From Crambe crambe (lineage: Eukaryota > Porifera > Demospongiae > Poecilosclerida > Crambeidae): a stretch of 64,000 bases of DNA. A program made the position numbers and the translations under genes. Within the stretch, counting starts at the first letter, position 1. Each line of letters opens with the position of its first letter. Positions 16,001 through 26,143 of this stretch are shown one piece after another. The notes under the pieces are model-generated. The model was given only the letters and a program-made list of their open reading frames with translations, was not told where the DNA came from and did not search any database. The stretch covers positions 620,001-684,000 of the forward strand of contig OZ004597.1 in NCBI GenBank assembly GCA_963924555.1. The letters run 5' to 3'.

Positions 16001-17281
16001 ACCGGGCCTGAATGGATGCAAGCTTGTCAGTAGCTTTGCTGCTATGATGAAAGTAAGTAACAATGTTACGACATTTTTTCCGAATGTCTGTTAACTCTTT
16101 TGATTCCTGCAGTGAATCTTGTATAATCAGATTAAGGGTATGGGCAAAACATGGTATATGATTCCACTTGTTTAACCTTACAGCAGCAACAATGTTGTTA
16201 GCATTATCTGTAGTTACACACACCACTTTCTGAGTAATGCCCCACTTGTCTGTGATTCTCATTAGTTCCATTGCAATGTTTTCAGCTGTATGGGACTCAT
16301 TAATCTGAACAGTATCAAGGACAATTGAGTGTAATTCCCAAGAGGCATCAAGAAAGTGACATGTGACTGTAATATACCCTTGAGTAGCTCTGGAAGTCCA
16401 GATATCGGTTGTGACAGCACAATATTGGACATTAGCAAGCTTTACCTTGACAGCTTCTTGTACTGCTTCATATTTTTGTGGAAGGAGGTTCCGCATGATG
16501 GTTCGACGGCTTGGAGGGGTATATCTTGGATCAAGAATCTCCATAAAATTAAGAAACCCTCTGTCCTCCACAATTGATGCTGGTTGTAGATCCAGTGCTA
16601 GCATCTTGATTAATGCATCATCAATAATTTTCCGCCGTTGAGAATCTTTTCTATATCCACTTGTTTTAGTAAGACTTTCAGAAAGAGTAACTTGCTTCTT
16701 ACTCCCTGCACAAGAACCACTCTTATCTTCTTTCAACCTCTTCATTTCCTCTTGTTCTTCATGAACATGCTGGTAAGCATCATGGTGCTTATTCTTTAAA
16801 TGTTTCAGCAGATTGGAAGTGTTACCAGCAGTCTTCACAGATTCATTACAGATCGTGCAAGTAGGGTCTTTACCATCTTTGCCTTCTGTGAAGTAAGTCC
16901 AGACAGCGCTTCTTTTCCTCTTAACACTCATCATCAAACAAAAATTATCACAGTGAATAGCCAGCTGCTACCCGCTAGATAGACTGTACTCTGCACTTTG
17001 CACTGTCACGTGATAAGGTCGATACCCACCTAATTGATAATTCGATACTGATACTTGGTTCCAGCAGTGGGGTATCGATATTTGGTATCAGTATCGCCCA
17101 CCACTAATACTTGACTCACTTCTACTTGTTCTTCAAAGACAGCAGAAGGGCGTCTCAACAAGAACTGGTAGTTGGCCGGGCTCATTGCTTGGGGTTTGTC
17201 ACCCATGAAGACGCCTTCTTCCTTGTTGAAAGAGAGAGGAACAGGTACTGTAGTCGAACGCTGGAGTTGTCTGGACGACAT
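10052..17281 (-). CDS. PDE2A: PDE2-like cGMP-regulated cyclic nucleotide phosphodiesterase
   Basis: About 20 exons. Clear ones from the 5' end: 17120-17281 (start MSSRQLQRS), about 14690-14873, 14240-14345, 13569-13800, 12505-12722, 12365-12443, 12055-12276, 11586-11708, 11454-11524, 11185-11395, 10996-11043, 10733-10907, 10211-10469 and 10052-10160. Tandem GAF regions come first; the second carries [13 protein letters not shown] and [13 protein letters not shown], the cyclic-nucleotide pocket of PDE2/5/6. The catalytic domain has [17 protein letters not shown] and MTSCDL metal ligands, ending in a KKWAEL helix. The TGFRTKN signature and the [11 protein letters not shown] stretch are closest to PDE2. 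It hydrolyses cAMP/cGMP and is probably allosterically controlled by cGMP. The first intron carries a complete hAT transposon inserted just inside the donor. Start codons of this gene and ACTMAP are 65 bp apart. Confidence 0.92.
14907..14914. repeat. hAT target-site duplication, left
   Basis: ATACTTGA, identical to 17107-17114 on the other side of the element. Confidence 0.95.
14915..17106 (-). mobile_element. Complete hAT transposon (2192 bp) in PDE2 intron 1
   Basis: The ends are perfect 16-bp inverted repeats, TAGTGGTGGGCGATAC at 14915-14930 and its complement at 17091-17106. Both sides are flanked by the identical 8-bp target duplication ATACTTGA (14907-14914 and 17107-17114), the hallmark size for hAT. 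Subterminal regions carry several GATAC or GTATC motifs, candidate transposase sites. The interior holds one uninterrupted transposase ORF. Perfect duplication and intact ORF suggest recent activity. Confidence 0.97.
15129..16937 (-). CDS. hAT-family transposase with BED zinc finger (ZBED-like)
   Basis: Intact 602-residue ORF without introns. Residues about 10-60 form a BED finger: WTYF, then CTIC (Cys pair) and HLKNKHHD (His pair). The RNase H-like core shows TTDIWTS (first Asp) and VTTDNANN (second Asp), with [11 protein letters not shown], typical of the insertion domain start. The C-terminal hAT dimerisation region has [19 protein letters not shown] and [10 protein letters not shown]. These match ZBED/Hermes-type transposases that cut and paste with an 8-bp duplication. 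The ORF runs in the same direction as the host PDE2 gene. Two extra in-frame Met residues precede the likely start (MMMS). No frameshift or stop is seen, so the element could be autonomous. Confidence 0.95.
   Translation of the reverse strand: MMMSVKRKRSAVWTYFTEGKDGKDPTCTICNESVKTAGNTSNLLKHLKNKHHDAYQHVHEEQEEMKRLKEDKSGSCAGSKKQVTLSESLTKTSGYRKDSQRRKIIDDALIKMLALDLQPASIVEDRGFLNFMEILDPRYTPPSRRTIMRNLLPQKYEAVQEAVKVKLANVQYCAVTTDIWTSRATQGYITVTCHFLDASWELHSIVLDTVQINESHTAENIAMELMRITDKWGITQKVVCVTTDNANNIVAAVRLNKWNHIPCFAHTLNLIIQDSLQESKELTDIRKKCRNIVTYFHHSSKATDKLASIQARLNLDNLKLIQEVQTRWNSVFYMFERLMEQHEAVTTTLCLLDKSDLCLSSEEIECMKSAVSLLKPFEAATREVSGDSYVTVSKLIPLARSLQQLTVGTSTTTKLGDYLCLQMRRRFLNMESHHILSAATLLDPRLKKIAFADSGVAESCVRRLTSEMASTNESTMPMVATDTIGLCPTTTSTTRDMSGLWHLFDQQVAETRRTSTSNAMSEIRQYTQQKNLDRKEDLFLWWKQNCVHYPMLTKLAMKYLCIPGTSVPSERIFSKAGELVSVKRNRLKPKHVNIFLFLNKNI
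17107..17114. repeat. hAT target-site duplication, right
   Basis: ATACTTGA copy whose edge lies five bases from the last base of PDE2 exon 1; the donor GTGAG is retained beside it. Confidence 0.95.
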
Positions 17282-17346
17282 GGCTAATTTATAGTTAGCT
17301 ATGTGAGTGAACAAATTGCTGTGGGCGTGTTTTGTGAACTTTAGCT
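17282..17346. promoter_or_regulatory. 65-bp divergent promoter PDE2/ACTMAP
   Basis: Only 65 bp separate the start codons of the two genes, so the 5' leaders are very short or overlap. No TATA box is seen. A GTGGGCGTG motif lies near 17320. Confidence 0.5.
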
Positions 17347-18228
17347 ATGCTCCATCAATTCTTCAGAAAGCAAACAAATTTGGACTTTGAAGTGGGAAAA
17401 TTAATGAGATTCATTCAAAGTGACCATGATCCTTTATCATTTTCATCTGGTGCTAAAGTCACAGTCAGTTATGCCCATGATGTTCCTCCTGTCATCCAAA
17501 ATGGCCCCATGTGTGGTCTGGTCAGCATCACCTTGGCCGCACAACTGCTATACAGGATAAAGGAACCATCAGAAATTCTCCACATTAGTGATAAATTTCA
17601 CCCTGAGAACATTCTAGAGTATGCTATCACAAATGGTCTCTCCAAGAAGGGAGAGATGTTCTCTTCAGACGTCATGAAACAACTTATTGAGACCCATCTT
17701 CCTTGCCGAGCAGAAATCATTAACATAAAATCACCTAATACTTTACAAGAACTACTGAGTGAGGTCATCTTGGGTCATAGTACAGTCCTGGTCCCTTATG
17801 ATGCAGATAAAAACCATTCCCCCTGTCTTGCCCGAGGGCACAAGGCTCACTGGTGTTTAGTAGTGGGTGTGTGCTTAGTGCTGGATTCTATTGCACCGCT
17901 GACATTGGACCTACTGAAATGCTGCCAGCTGGAACCTGGCAGCCTCTCCCACTATGTTCTTTGTGATGATTCCACAGAGGCATTCTCGCAGCACATCAAA
18001 ACAAATCCGACTGTGAGCCAATTGCTGGAGTGTAATCACGTATATGTCTTTGCCAGACACGGAAAGAGTTCTCATTTGGGATTGTGGAGCTTGAGGGATC
18101 TTATGAGAAGTAATGATAACTTGATTGAGGTGGATCCACAGCGTTCCAACCAACAAGAGTATGTGATACCCAGTGGAGGGTTAGAAGATGGACTAAAGAA
18201 CAAGATCGTACTTGTTACACTGCAATAG
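17347..18228 (+). CDS. ACTMAP: Actin maturation protease ACTMAP (C19orf54 family)
   Basis: Single-exon ORF of 293 residues. The papain-like fold is indicated by Q51 and C56 in QNGPMCGLVS, the GEMFS block, the VPYDADKNHSPC segment, and the His in GHKAHWCLVVG. These blocks occur in the same order in vertebrate C19orf54, now known as the protease that removes the acetylated N-terminal residue of actin. Length fits the core enzyme without the proline-rich N-terminal extension of vertebrates. Function is inferred from the family. It is divergent with the PDE2-like gene and tail to tail with the ankyrin-PH gene, 563 bp away. Confidence 0.88.
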   Translation: MLHQFFRKQTNLDFEVGKLMRFIQSDHDPLSFSSGAKVTVSYAHDVPPVIQNGPMCGLVSITLAAQLLYRIKEPSEILHISDKFHPENILEYAITNGLSKKGEMFSSDVMKQLIETHLPCRAEIINIKSPNTLQELLSEVILGHSTVLVPYDADKNHSPCLARGHKAHWCLVVGVCLVLDSIAPLTLDLLKCCQLEPGSLSHYVLCDDSTEAFSQHIKTNPTVSQLLECNHVYVFARHGKSSHLGLWSLRDLMRSNDNLIEVDPQRSNQQEYVIPSGGLEDGLKNKIVLVTLQ

Positions 18229-18723
18229 ATAGAGCATCATAATGTCTCTAACTATAATGTGCTGTTCCAAATTATAGTTGGCCTTCTCATTTGTCAAGCT
18301 ATCTACTGAACAAGGAATATCCTTTGAAGGTTTGTAGTATAATACCGCAAAATACAAATATTCTAATTTCAAAAATTCTAACAGGAAATAAGTGATAGTA
18401 CAAGAATCCAATGAATGATTATCAAAATTAAACAATGTGTCTCTGTGGGGGTTGTGTGACTGTGTGTTGGGAATAGAATTTCAGCTCAAGGAATTGGTCT
18501 TGCATCACCTCCTGATGTTTTTTGTATCAGGCTCATCAGCTATGATATTGGTAAAAACATCAGTGATGAGGATAGAATAACCAGCCAAAGTTATGTGACA
18601 TTAGACTAAGTGGAACTAGTTTACCCCATATACACCCGGTACCCCAACACACTTGCCCACAACACCTCCAATCAGGATGGACACTACTCTCTTCAATCAA
18701 GTGTGCCAGTTTAGTTAATTCAG
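18229..18723. other. Intergenic, no gene seen
   Basis: AT-rich spacer between the ends of two convergent genes. Short ORFs here lack coding character. It probably contains the 3' untranslated regions of both neighbours. Confidence 0.5.
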
Positions 18724-18825
18724 CTAGCCACTCACTCTGGTGACATTCACACTCCCCCTAGCCACTCACTCTGGTGACATTCACACTCCCCCTAGCCACT
18801 CACTCTGGTGACATTCACACTCCCC
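18724..18825. repeat. 34-bp tandem repeat, three copies, over a stop codon
   Basis: Three identical copies beginning CTAGCCACTCACTCTGG at 18724, 18758 and 18792. Read on the minus strand each copy carries the last codons of the ankyrin-PH gene and its TAG. Translation stops in the first copy met (18792-18794), and the other two are 3' UTR. Confidence 0.9.
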
Positions 18826-21800
18826 AAGTGCAGCACCAACTGAAGTCCATTCAGCCAGAGTTTATAGTCCTCTGAAGACACGGCCACAGCATCAAGGACT
18901 CTGATATGTATACATAACAGAAAGTCGACCTTTAGACAGCCTGTGTCCCCTTGGAATTATCTCACCTGTTGCTAGTGAAAATAGTGAAGGCATACTTGTG
19001 CTTGTCGATGGGGTCAAAGTCCTTTCTTCCATAAATGACAGGACTAGCAGATGAACGAATGCCAACCAGTGTGTCTAAATCAGCAAGATAATGTGTCTAA
19101 ATCAGCAAGATAATCAATCACTTTTTTTGTCTGACAAACAGATCAAAACCAACAAAAACACAAAGTGTGAATGTGTGACTATAATTGCACTCATTATAGT
19201 AAGCAAAGCCTACACAATTACCAACCTGATTTGGTATTCTTGGGATTTGCATCTCTATTTTTTGCCCAGCACATCTGTAAGGATCAAATGATTGAGCAGC
19301 TGCCACTAATTATTATGTAATCATACCTTAATATTGGAGGGGTTTACCCAAAAATAGCGAGGGTGCAAAGGACCCTTCCCATTATTGGTGAATTTATAGA
19401 TCCATGAGCCAGTACACACAGTCTGCACAACAACAAGCACTCAACAGGGAGATCATGGTACATAGCTAGCTATGAGTCGAGATTACCAATATTTGCATCA
19501 CTTGCTCCTGGCTGAGTGCTTTCTTGATGTCTTCAGGATTGAGGGCCTGTCCTTCCTATGTACAAAATTGTGTCACGCTATCATCACTCATGCGTGTGAA
19601 TAAATTGAAGTCAGTCTACTCTAGTATCCATGACGTGTTTCTATGGCCCTAAGCTATAACACGCATGTCACCTGTAGATTCTTTAGTGCCCGAGCTCCCA
19701 TTGTGGTTGGAGCACTTCCATACATCAGAATGGAGTGATAACTGTGTAAAATACAATAAAGCTCTTGATTTATAATTAAAAGCAATTATTTCAATTAGTC
19801 TCTTACCTCTCGGAAGATTCAGAACCTTCTGTTTTGGTGAGGATGAGACCACAATAATGGTGCCCCTTCTCAATGGCGTATTCCAATGCTGTCTTCCCAC
19901 TATGATCTCTGATGTTGGGATCAGCTGTTCATTACATACATAATGATCAGCTCTGGTCACATACTCTAGGTAACAAAGGACCCACCTCCATGGTGGAGCA
20001 GAGCTCTGATCGCTTCTGGATTCTCACATGCTGTGGCCCAGTGTAGTGGTGTGCGTCTTTACGGTCATCCAAAATATACATTTTTAAAGACATGGAATTC
20101 ATAGCTATCAAAGATAATGCATACCCATTTTCATCTAAATCATTCACAGATGTGGGTTTAACTGCTTTTACCAGACTGACTGCTTTGGCAGAACCCTACA
20201 GAATCATACCACCACTAGCTACAATGGACCAGCAGAATTGGGTGCTTTTCATGCTGTGTAACCTGTTCTGCAGCCTGATGCATCACTGTCTTTCCTTTGT
20301 GATCAACATATTGAACGCTCTCAGCATTGATGAGTATCTGAATCAAGATCATAACCATGTAATCTTGTGTGCAGTTACCACCATTACAGCACGTACCTGC
20401 AGTGCTTGAACCTCATGTCTCTGCACACTCCAATGCACTGCAGTCATTCCATCCATATCCTTGATTGAAGGGTCTGCCCCCTTCTCCAGCAGCAAGCGCA
20501 CGTGATCTGTACGGCCATGGAATGCCGCCCACATAAGAGGAGTCATAAGTGCTCCATCCCTAATGTTCACATCCAATCCAGGCACCTATATATATAACAG
20601 TATAGAAGCAGGGTCCAACTAGCCCTAGCCCTAGCCCTAGTGTATGCTAGCCCTAGTGTATGCTAGCCCTAGTAGTGTATGGCTAGTCACTGATAAGCTG
20701 ACCTTATCCAGGAGAATGTCTATGCACTTGGAGTCGATGTTATTAGTGGCCCAATGCAAAGGTGTTCTTTTCTCAGAATCCTATGGTATATTCCAGTCAT
20801 TCAGCTATTTTTAAAGAAATGCTCTTTAATCTCACTGTACCTCCATTAGTCCATTTGCCCCCAGACTTAGCAATAATGCAACCATTTCTATCCTGCCATT
20901 GTATGCAGCCTGATGAAGTGAAGAACTTCCATCTTCAAAAAGAAGCCAATACAATGTAGCATTTATAAGAGAACTGTTACGGTACTCACCAGAAGCAGGC
21001 TGATTGACATTAGCCCCAGCCTCGGCCAGCATCTTGACAGCCTGTAAGTGGTCATTGTGTACTGCATGCATGAGCGGTGTCCTCCCTTCACTATCGACAA
21101 CATCTATCCCTTCCCTTTTCACTAAATTCTCAGTCCCAAGGACCATTTCGACAGTGTCTTGCAAGATTGGCAGAACTGAAATGATCTCGGCAAGAGCTTT
21201 CTTGTTTCCATTTGCAGCGGCATAATGGAGAGGATGCATGTCAGCTGAACTTCCTTGAGGGAAAGACATGGTCTCACTGGTGGGAAGGTCCTTCTCTTGC
21301 AGTCCTTTGATAGAGAGCAATTGAACAGTTCCTCTATCATCATGCTTCTTAAGTTGCTTAACCAAGGCTGGATTATATGCATCTTCAGATGGCTGATATG
21401 CATCCACTTCCTCAACTGTGGAGTAGAGAGGGTCGGGGGTCGTTGTATAGTCATTTTCCATCACTTCAGAGATGTGGAGGGGTTCTGGCGACATTGTTTC
21501 TCTGTTTGAGATGACAATGCTTGTTTCCAGGGGGGGTTCTGGCTCGTATGCCTCCAAGGTTGGGACAATTGTCAAGGAACTTGGTTCATTATAAGCAGCT
21601 GGTGGACTCTGTGGTTTTTTCTTGACCACTGTGCTGTAGGTTGGTATATTTGCTGCATTAAAAATTAGTCATAAAATTAATAAGGGAAATTTCAAGGGGA
21701 AAAAAAAAGCCCACCTTTGGCTTCTAAATCTTTGACTGTTCCTTCATCTTTTGATTTTATGATAACTCTAGGTTCAAGTGGCACTATCTGCTGGATATCT

Positions 21801-22679
21801 CTTCCCTTTCCTTGTATTTTCTGTTTCCGTTTGATGGGAGCACTCCCTGATCCATCTTTCCTTTCCTTGCCAGTGTTTGCTGATTGCTCATTCCTCTGAT
21901 CCAGCAGAGTAGCACTGCTGGATTTCAGGGGAGTGCAATCCTCAGACGTTTGCCGGTCTAGAGCTCCTTTGCCACCACTGGGACCAACTTGTCCCCCTGG
22001 ACTGGGTGTGGGTGCTACCCTGTGGAATCTCTTCAATGGAGATAACACCCTTTTTGGAGTCACCTGGTCCTGCTGAACACTGGGAACTAGGTACTTCTTT
22101 TGCCCTATGTGAATGCAAATGAAGACTAAAATAGAAAACCATCTCTTATGACATTACCGTACCACCTTGAGCAGAAGGAGTGGAAATGAATGGAGACATA
22201 GTACTTTTATTGAGCTGCAAAATAAAAAATTTTAAAGTCTTTAAAAGTCTACTCTATCGATAGTATTACAGTTTCTGTTGTCACACTAGCTTTTCTTCCA
22301 TCACCTAATACATCAGAGTAATAGTTGTAAGAATCCCATGGGAATGATGATGACTTACTAGATTTGCTCTGAGCCTCTTCCATGCCATATTCAGGTGACC
22401 CCCATGCATATAGTTTCTTCCCAGTCATATCTGGCACTCCAGAAACCTCATTCTCCTCTTCTTCTGTCCCATTAGTATCTCGTTTATCCAAAGATACCTT
22501 CATTAAAAAACCATAATGCAGCATCTGCTTAAGGTGTAGTTAATTATTATATATACTTCTTTTAGAATGTCCTTTCCCTCTTGTTCTGCAGTATCCAAAT
22601 CTCCCAAAGCAGTAATGTCTTCTCTGGAACTGGAAGGGACCATTCCAGGAGGCAAGGGGAGAGCTGCTCTGGAGTCCAT
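18792..22679 (-). CDS. Ankyrin-repeat protein with C-terminal PH domain
   Basis: Multi-exon gene, exon limits approximate. From the start (MDSRAALPLPPG at 22679) about 430 residues are disordered: Ser/Pro-rich, acidic, then a Lys-rich block. Exon 20970-21629 then begins the ankyrin array with DMHPLHYAAANGNKKALAEI and DSEGRTPLMHAVHN. Further repeats follow at 20860-20930, 20700-20780 (RTPLHWATNN), 20400-20586 (TPLMWAAFHGRTDHVRLLL) and 19830-20140. The last exons (18792-19420) read TGSWIYKFTNNGKGPFHPRY and FWVNPSNIK, and end in SSEDYKLWLNGLQLVLH. They form a complete PH domain with the terminal helix Trp, resembling the Mcp5/Num1-type PH domains. A membrane or cortex adaptor is inferred; I do not recognise the orthologue. 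Confidence 0.75.
20617..20692. repeat. CCCTAG-type short tandem repeats
   Basis: Runs of AGCCCT followed by three variants of CTAGCCCTAGTGTATG in an intron of the ankyrin-PH gene. Telomere-like in composition but too short and irregular to be telomeric. Confidence 0.7.
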
Positions 22680-22777
22680 GGAAAACTTCAAAAGTTCTAT
22701 GTGAAAAGGGGGTGGGGCTCGTAGCGCGCGCAAACCACAAAATTAAAAATCGCAATAATAAACGCAATTAGCTTGTT
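22680..22777. promoter_or_regulatory. 98-bp divergent promoter ankyrin-PH/aminotransferase
   Basis: Short spacer between two start codons, containing GTAGCGCGCGCAAAC, a CpG-dense core at about 22721-22735. Shared promoter inferred. Confidence 0.45.
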
Positions 22778-24825
22778 ATGTTTAGACAGCTGCAGAGACT
22801 CCCTACACTGAGAGCGCTGAGGAAAGTATCTATGCTGGGGAAAGTATCTATGCTGGGGGAAATGTCTGTGCAGGAGAGTAAAACTCAGACTTTGTTCGAC
22901 CACGTCCCACCTAACGTCACCAACTTATCCATGGGGTCGCCAAGAATGAGCATGTTGGAAAAATGCAGAGAAATCCTGAAGACTGCTGCTATCCATAGAA
23001 TGGTGAGGAGACGGTGCCTATGATGGATGCCATCTGAAGCTGACTAACTCCTAACCCTAGGCCCTGAACCCTTTGGCCTTTATCCAGCCTGCTCATGTGA
23101 TTGCTGATGCTAAGGATTTCTTATTCACATAGGATGAGCCGGATGCATACACACTGTTCCAATATGGGCCTGAGATTGGAGACAGAAAATTCCGTGAAGC
23201 TGTTGCAAAGCTGTTGACTGATGGATATCAAGCACCTGTGGATGTGTGAGTTGCCAACCATGTGCTATCTTTGAAGGAGGTACCACAAGCTTATTTCCTT
23301 TGAAATACATAATTATGATCTATGTGAACATTTGCTGTGCATTAAAATTATTGTGGTTCTGGTGTGTCACCTAGCAGAGCACTCTATGCATATTTTATTC
23401 CTGGTGTGTATTAATTAGGAATGCACACACACATTGCTTGTTCAGGAATGACATAGTGGCCACGGCTGGGGCCACACAGGGTCTCCATCTTCTTTCCCAC
23501 ATCCTCTTCTCCCCCGGAGACATTGTCTTTGTTGAGGATCCCACGTACTTCCTTGCCACAGAGATATTCCAGTCAGATGCCAACTTAAATGTGAAAGCAG
23601 GTGATTCTAAATGTGATCTCCATACTAGCTGGATAACATAACACCTTTGTATAGTGCCCATGGACGACTCTGGGATAATTCCTGAGGAACTGGAGAAAGT
23701 AATAGAAGCTAACAAGAACTATAAACCCAGGGAGCTTACCGTTAGGAAGCCGTACTGGGGGATCCTCTATGTCCTTGCCAATTTCCAAAACCCTCGTGGA
23801 ATGTGCCTCCCCCCAGGTGAGTGAATGGACCCCAAAAAAGTGCCCTCTCTTTGAAGCAATGTGTTCTATAGATCGTTGCAGACGAGTAATTGAACTTGCA
23901 CGCAAGCACAACCTCCTCGTGATATCTGATGATGTGTACAACTTAATCTACCATGAGAAACCACCTGTTACCCTCTTCTCTTATGACAAAAAGTAAAAAA
24001 AAAAGAAAGTACTTAATCTTTTCATTTCCTTGATATTGTGTGATTTATGGTAGGAGCGACCCAGATTATGTTGGAACTGCTATATCCAATGGCAGCTTCT
24101 CCAAGATATTTGGTCCTGGGATGAGGCTGGGGTGGCTTGAGGCTCCTCAGAAGGTCAGAAATATCATTCTCTCAACGGGATTGGCTGCCAGCGGTGGAAG
24201 TTTCAACCACACTGCTGCAGGAATCATGGCTAGCGTCATTGAGCTTGGACTGCTTGATAACTTGCTGAAGGAAGCGAGACCTATGTATCGTGTAAGGTCA
24301 CCCATTCAAGTATTGTGTGTGAGTGTTATCCATTTATTGTCAACAGGAGCAGTGTCATGCTCTGTGTAGTACTCTCAAAGCTGAAGTACCTTCATTGGAA
24401 TTGATTCAACCATCAGTAAGCTTTCTTCTACTGCATGAATTCAATTTTTTTCCTTTTGCTTCCTCTAGGGAGGGTATTTTGTGTGGATAAAACTGCCTGG
24501 AGGCTTGAATGGAAAAGGTATTCGAGTGGCACAACTAGGGGTGCAATATTAGTGTTGCATTATATTGCATTAGAATTGTTGGATCTTTGCAAGAAAAAGT
24601 ACGACATAGCATTTTGTCCTGGTGAACTGTAAGGAGCATTTTAGTTGCAGTGGGGGAGATGTCTTTATTTCTCTTATTTGATGCAGAACATCTGTGGATG
24701 GACATTTCAAAGATTACATTAGACTCTCTTTCTCGCATTACGATAAAGAGACTCTGACAGATAGTGCCAGGCGATTGTCACAAGCTATCAAGGACTTGAT
24801 GCAAAACAAGTTGCCCAAGCTTTAA
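22778..24825 (+). CDS. PLP-dependent class I/II aminotransferase (2-aminoadipate transaminase-like)
   Basis: Ten exons: 22778-23002, 23133-23245, 23446-23600, 23655-23816, 23872-23992, 24054-24291, 24347-24415, 24469-24517, 24574-24628 and 24687-24825; spliced frame continuous. The fold type I aminotransferase blocks appear in order: YGPEIGDRKFREAV, ATAGATQGLHLL (cofactor phosphate binding), NFQNPRG, ISDDVYNLIYHE (Asp-x-x-Tyr), SFSKIFGPGMRLGW with the Schiff-base Lys, and the C-terminal IRLSFSHYD with the carboxylate-binding Arg. This resembles the MocR-like/LysN group that includes 2-aminoadipate and kynurenine transaminases. Substrate cannot be fixed. A short Arg-rich leader could target mitochondria; it contains a tandem micro-duplication (KVSMLG twice, 22820-22855). 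Confidence 0.88.
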
Positions 24826-24891
24826 AGATTATTTTTTTATAAAAATTGAAATTATTAGCAAACATGATTAATTTTGAGTTATGTAATAATA

Positions 24892-26049
24892 TCATTGTGA
24901 ATCTGATTTTTTTGAAGCAGCAAGATCTGCTTCTTGTGCTCTCAAGTTCTCCTTTCTTTTCTGCTGCTGGCGTATCCACTGGCGGTAGTCACTCAAATTC
25001 ATAATTTTGTCGCCATAGTAGTCATCCTCGTAATGATTAACAGCAGAAAAACGATGCTTCTGAATACGCTCAAGGAAATCTTCTTCCCTCTACACAATAG
25101 AATGAAACAGGTCTCCGGAGCAACTATCATTTTTTAAGGGCTATCAACACTAATTAGGGAGAACTCTCAGCATAACACACCTGCCCACAGGTAGTGAAAC
25201 TCACAAGTGCTCACAGGTGTGCATGCTACACACCCAATGAAACTCCACTTGAGCTATATTGGAGTACTCACAGGTGCTACACACCCAATGAAACTTCCAG
25301 CTCACAAGTGCTACACACCCAATGAAACTTCCTACTCACAAGTGCTACACACCCAATGAAACTTCCTGCTCACAGGTACTAGCACCTGTTTCTTTGGATG
25401 TGTAGCACCTACCCTGTAAGCAAGTTTTCATTGGGAAGTTTCATTGGGTATGTACACACCCAATGAAACTCCCTGCTCTCGGATGTTACACACCCAATGA
25501 AACTCTCTGCTTACAGATATAACATACCTGATGAAATTCCTTGGACTTGCTTCTGGCCATCAATTTCCATGTGCTTGTAAATAAAGCCCCACCCACCATA
25601 TACCCCAGCACACCACTTCCCACTCCACAAAGAGCAGCGAACATGATAGGGTCCAGGCCTCTGTCATAGTGTATAAAACATTAACAATCCTGAATCCATT
25701 CATTAAGTTGTACTAACAGGATTGGCTGTATCTCCTCTGGAGTCATCTCAAACATTCGGGGATTTAAGTACACATTTATCATGGATGACAACCCCATGCC
25801 TAGAAATGCCATCGGGAGGCCTGCCATCCGCCTTCTGATCTTTAAACTCTTCTTCAGTTTTCTGTAATCTTTGAAGGACATGGTAAGTTTGTCATCCCTG
25901 TGATCAGATGTGGTGGAATATTCCCTCAAAAGAGAAATTGTGGGTGCTTGGAAAGAATGATGACTGCAATAACTCGGTAGCAACCTTATTCCTGTATTAT
26001 GAATTCTAACTCTTAGTATCACGCTCCAATACAAGGAAGAGGCGGCCAT
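24892..26049 (-). CDS. PAM17: PAM17-like subunit of mitochondrial presequence import motor
   Basis: Three exons: 25718-26049, 25528-25660 and 24892-25089, in frame. Residues 1 to about 45 are Arg/Ser-rich without acidic residues, a good mitochondrial presequence. Then come SFKDYRKLKKSLKIRRRMAG and a first membrane helix. The exon 1/2 join gives EEIQPILGLDPIMFAALCG, the conserved segment between the helices, followed by a Gly-rich second helix. The tail has REEDFLERIQKHRF and DYYGDKIMNLSDYRQW. Order and motifs match fungal Pam17 of the TIM23-associated motor. Family identity rests on remembered fungal motifs. Intron 2 carries a tandem repeat array. The start lies 94 bp from the UCHL3 start on the opposite strand. 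Confidence 0.82.
25180..25530. repeat. Tandem repeats around ACACACCCAATGAAACT
   Basis: At least six direct copies of a 30-40 bp unit containing CTACACACCCAATGAAACT, plus diverged and partly inverted copies, fill most of intron 2 of the PAM17-like gene. No coding potential is seen. Confidence 0.85.
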
Positions 26050-26143
26050 GACTGGATAAAATTATGATAGGCGGTGGTCCACGTGGCTGGAAATTTCACC
26101 TTTGCACTTTTGTAAGTTGCTGACTCAGCAAACAATTGGAAGC
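26050..26143. promoter_or_regulatory. 94-bp divergent promoter PAM17/UCHL3
   Basis: Spacer between two start codons, with a CCACGTGG palindrome at 26079-26086 (E-box). Shared promoter inferred. Confidence 0.45.

Noticed and set aside
20617-20692. Telomere-like CCCTAG repeat
   Set aside because: Only a few irregular units within an intron; not a telomere or interstitial telomeric array.
25180-25530. CRISPR-like repeat array
   Set aside because: Repeats vary in length and have no unique spacers of constant size; eukaryotic intronic tandem repeat.
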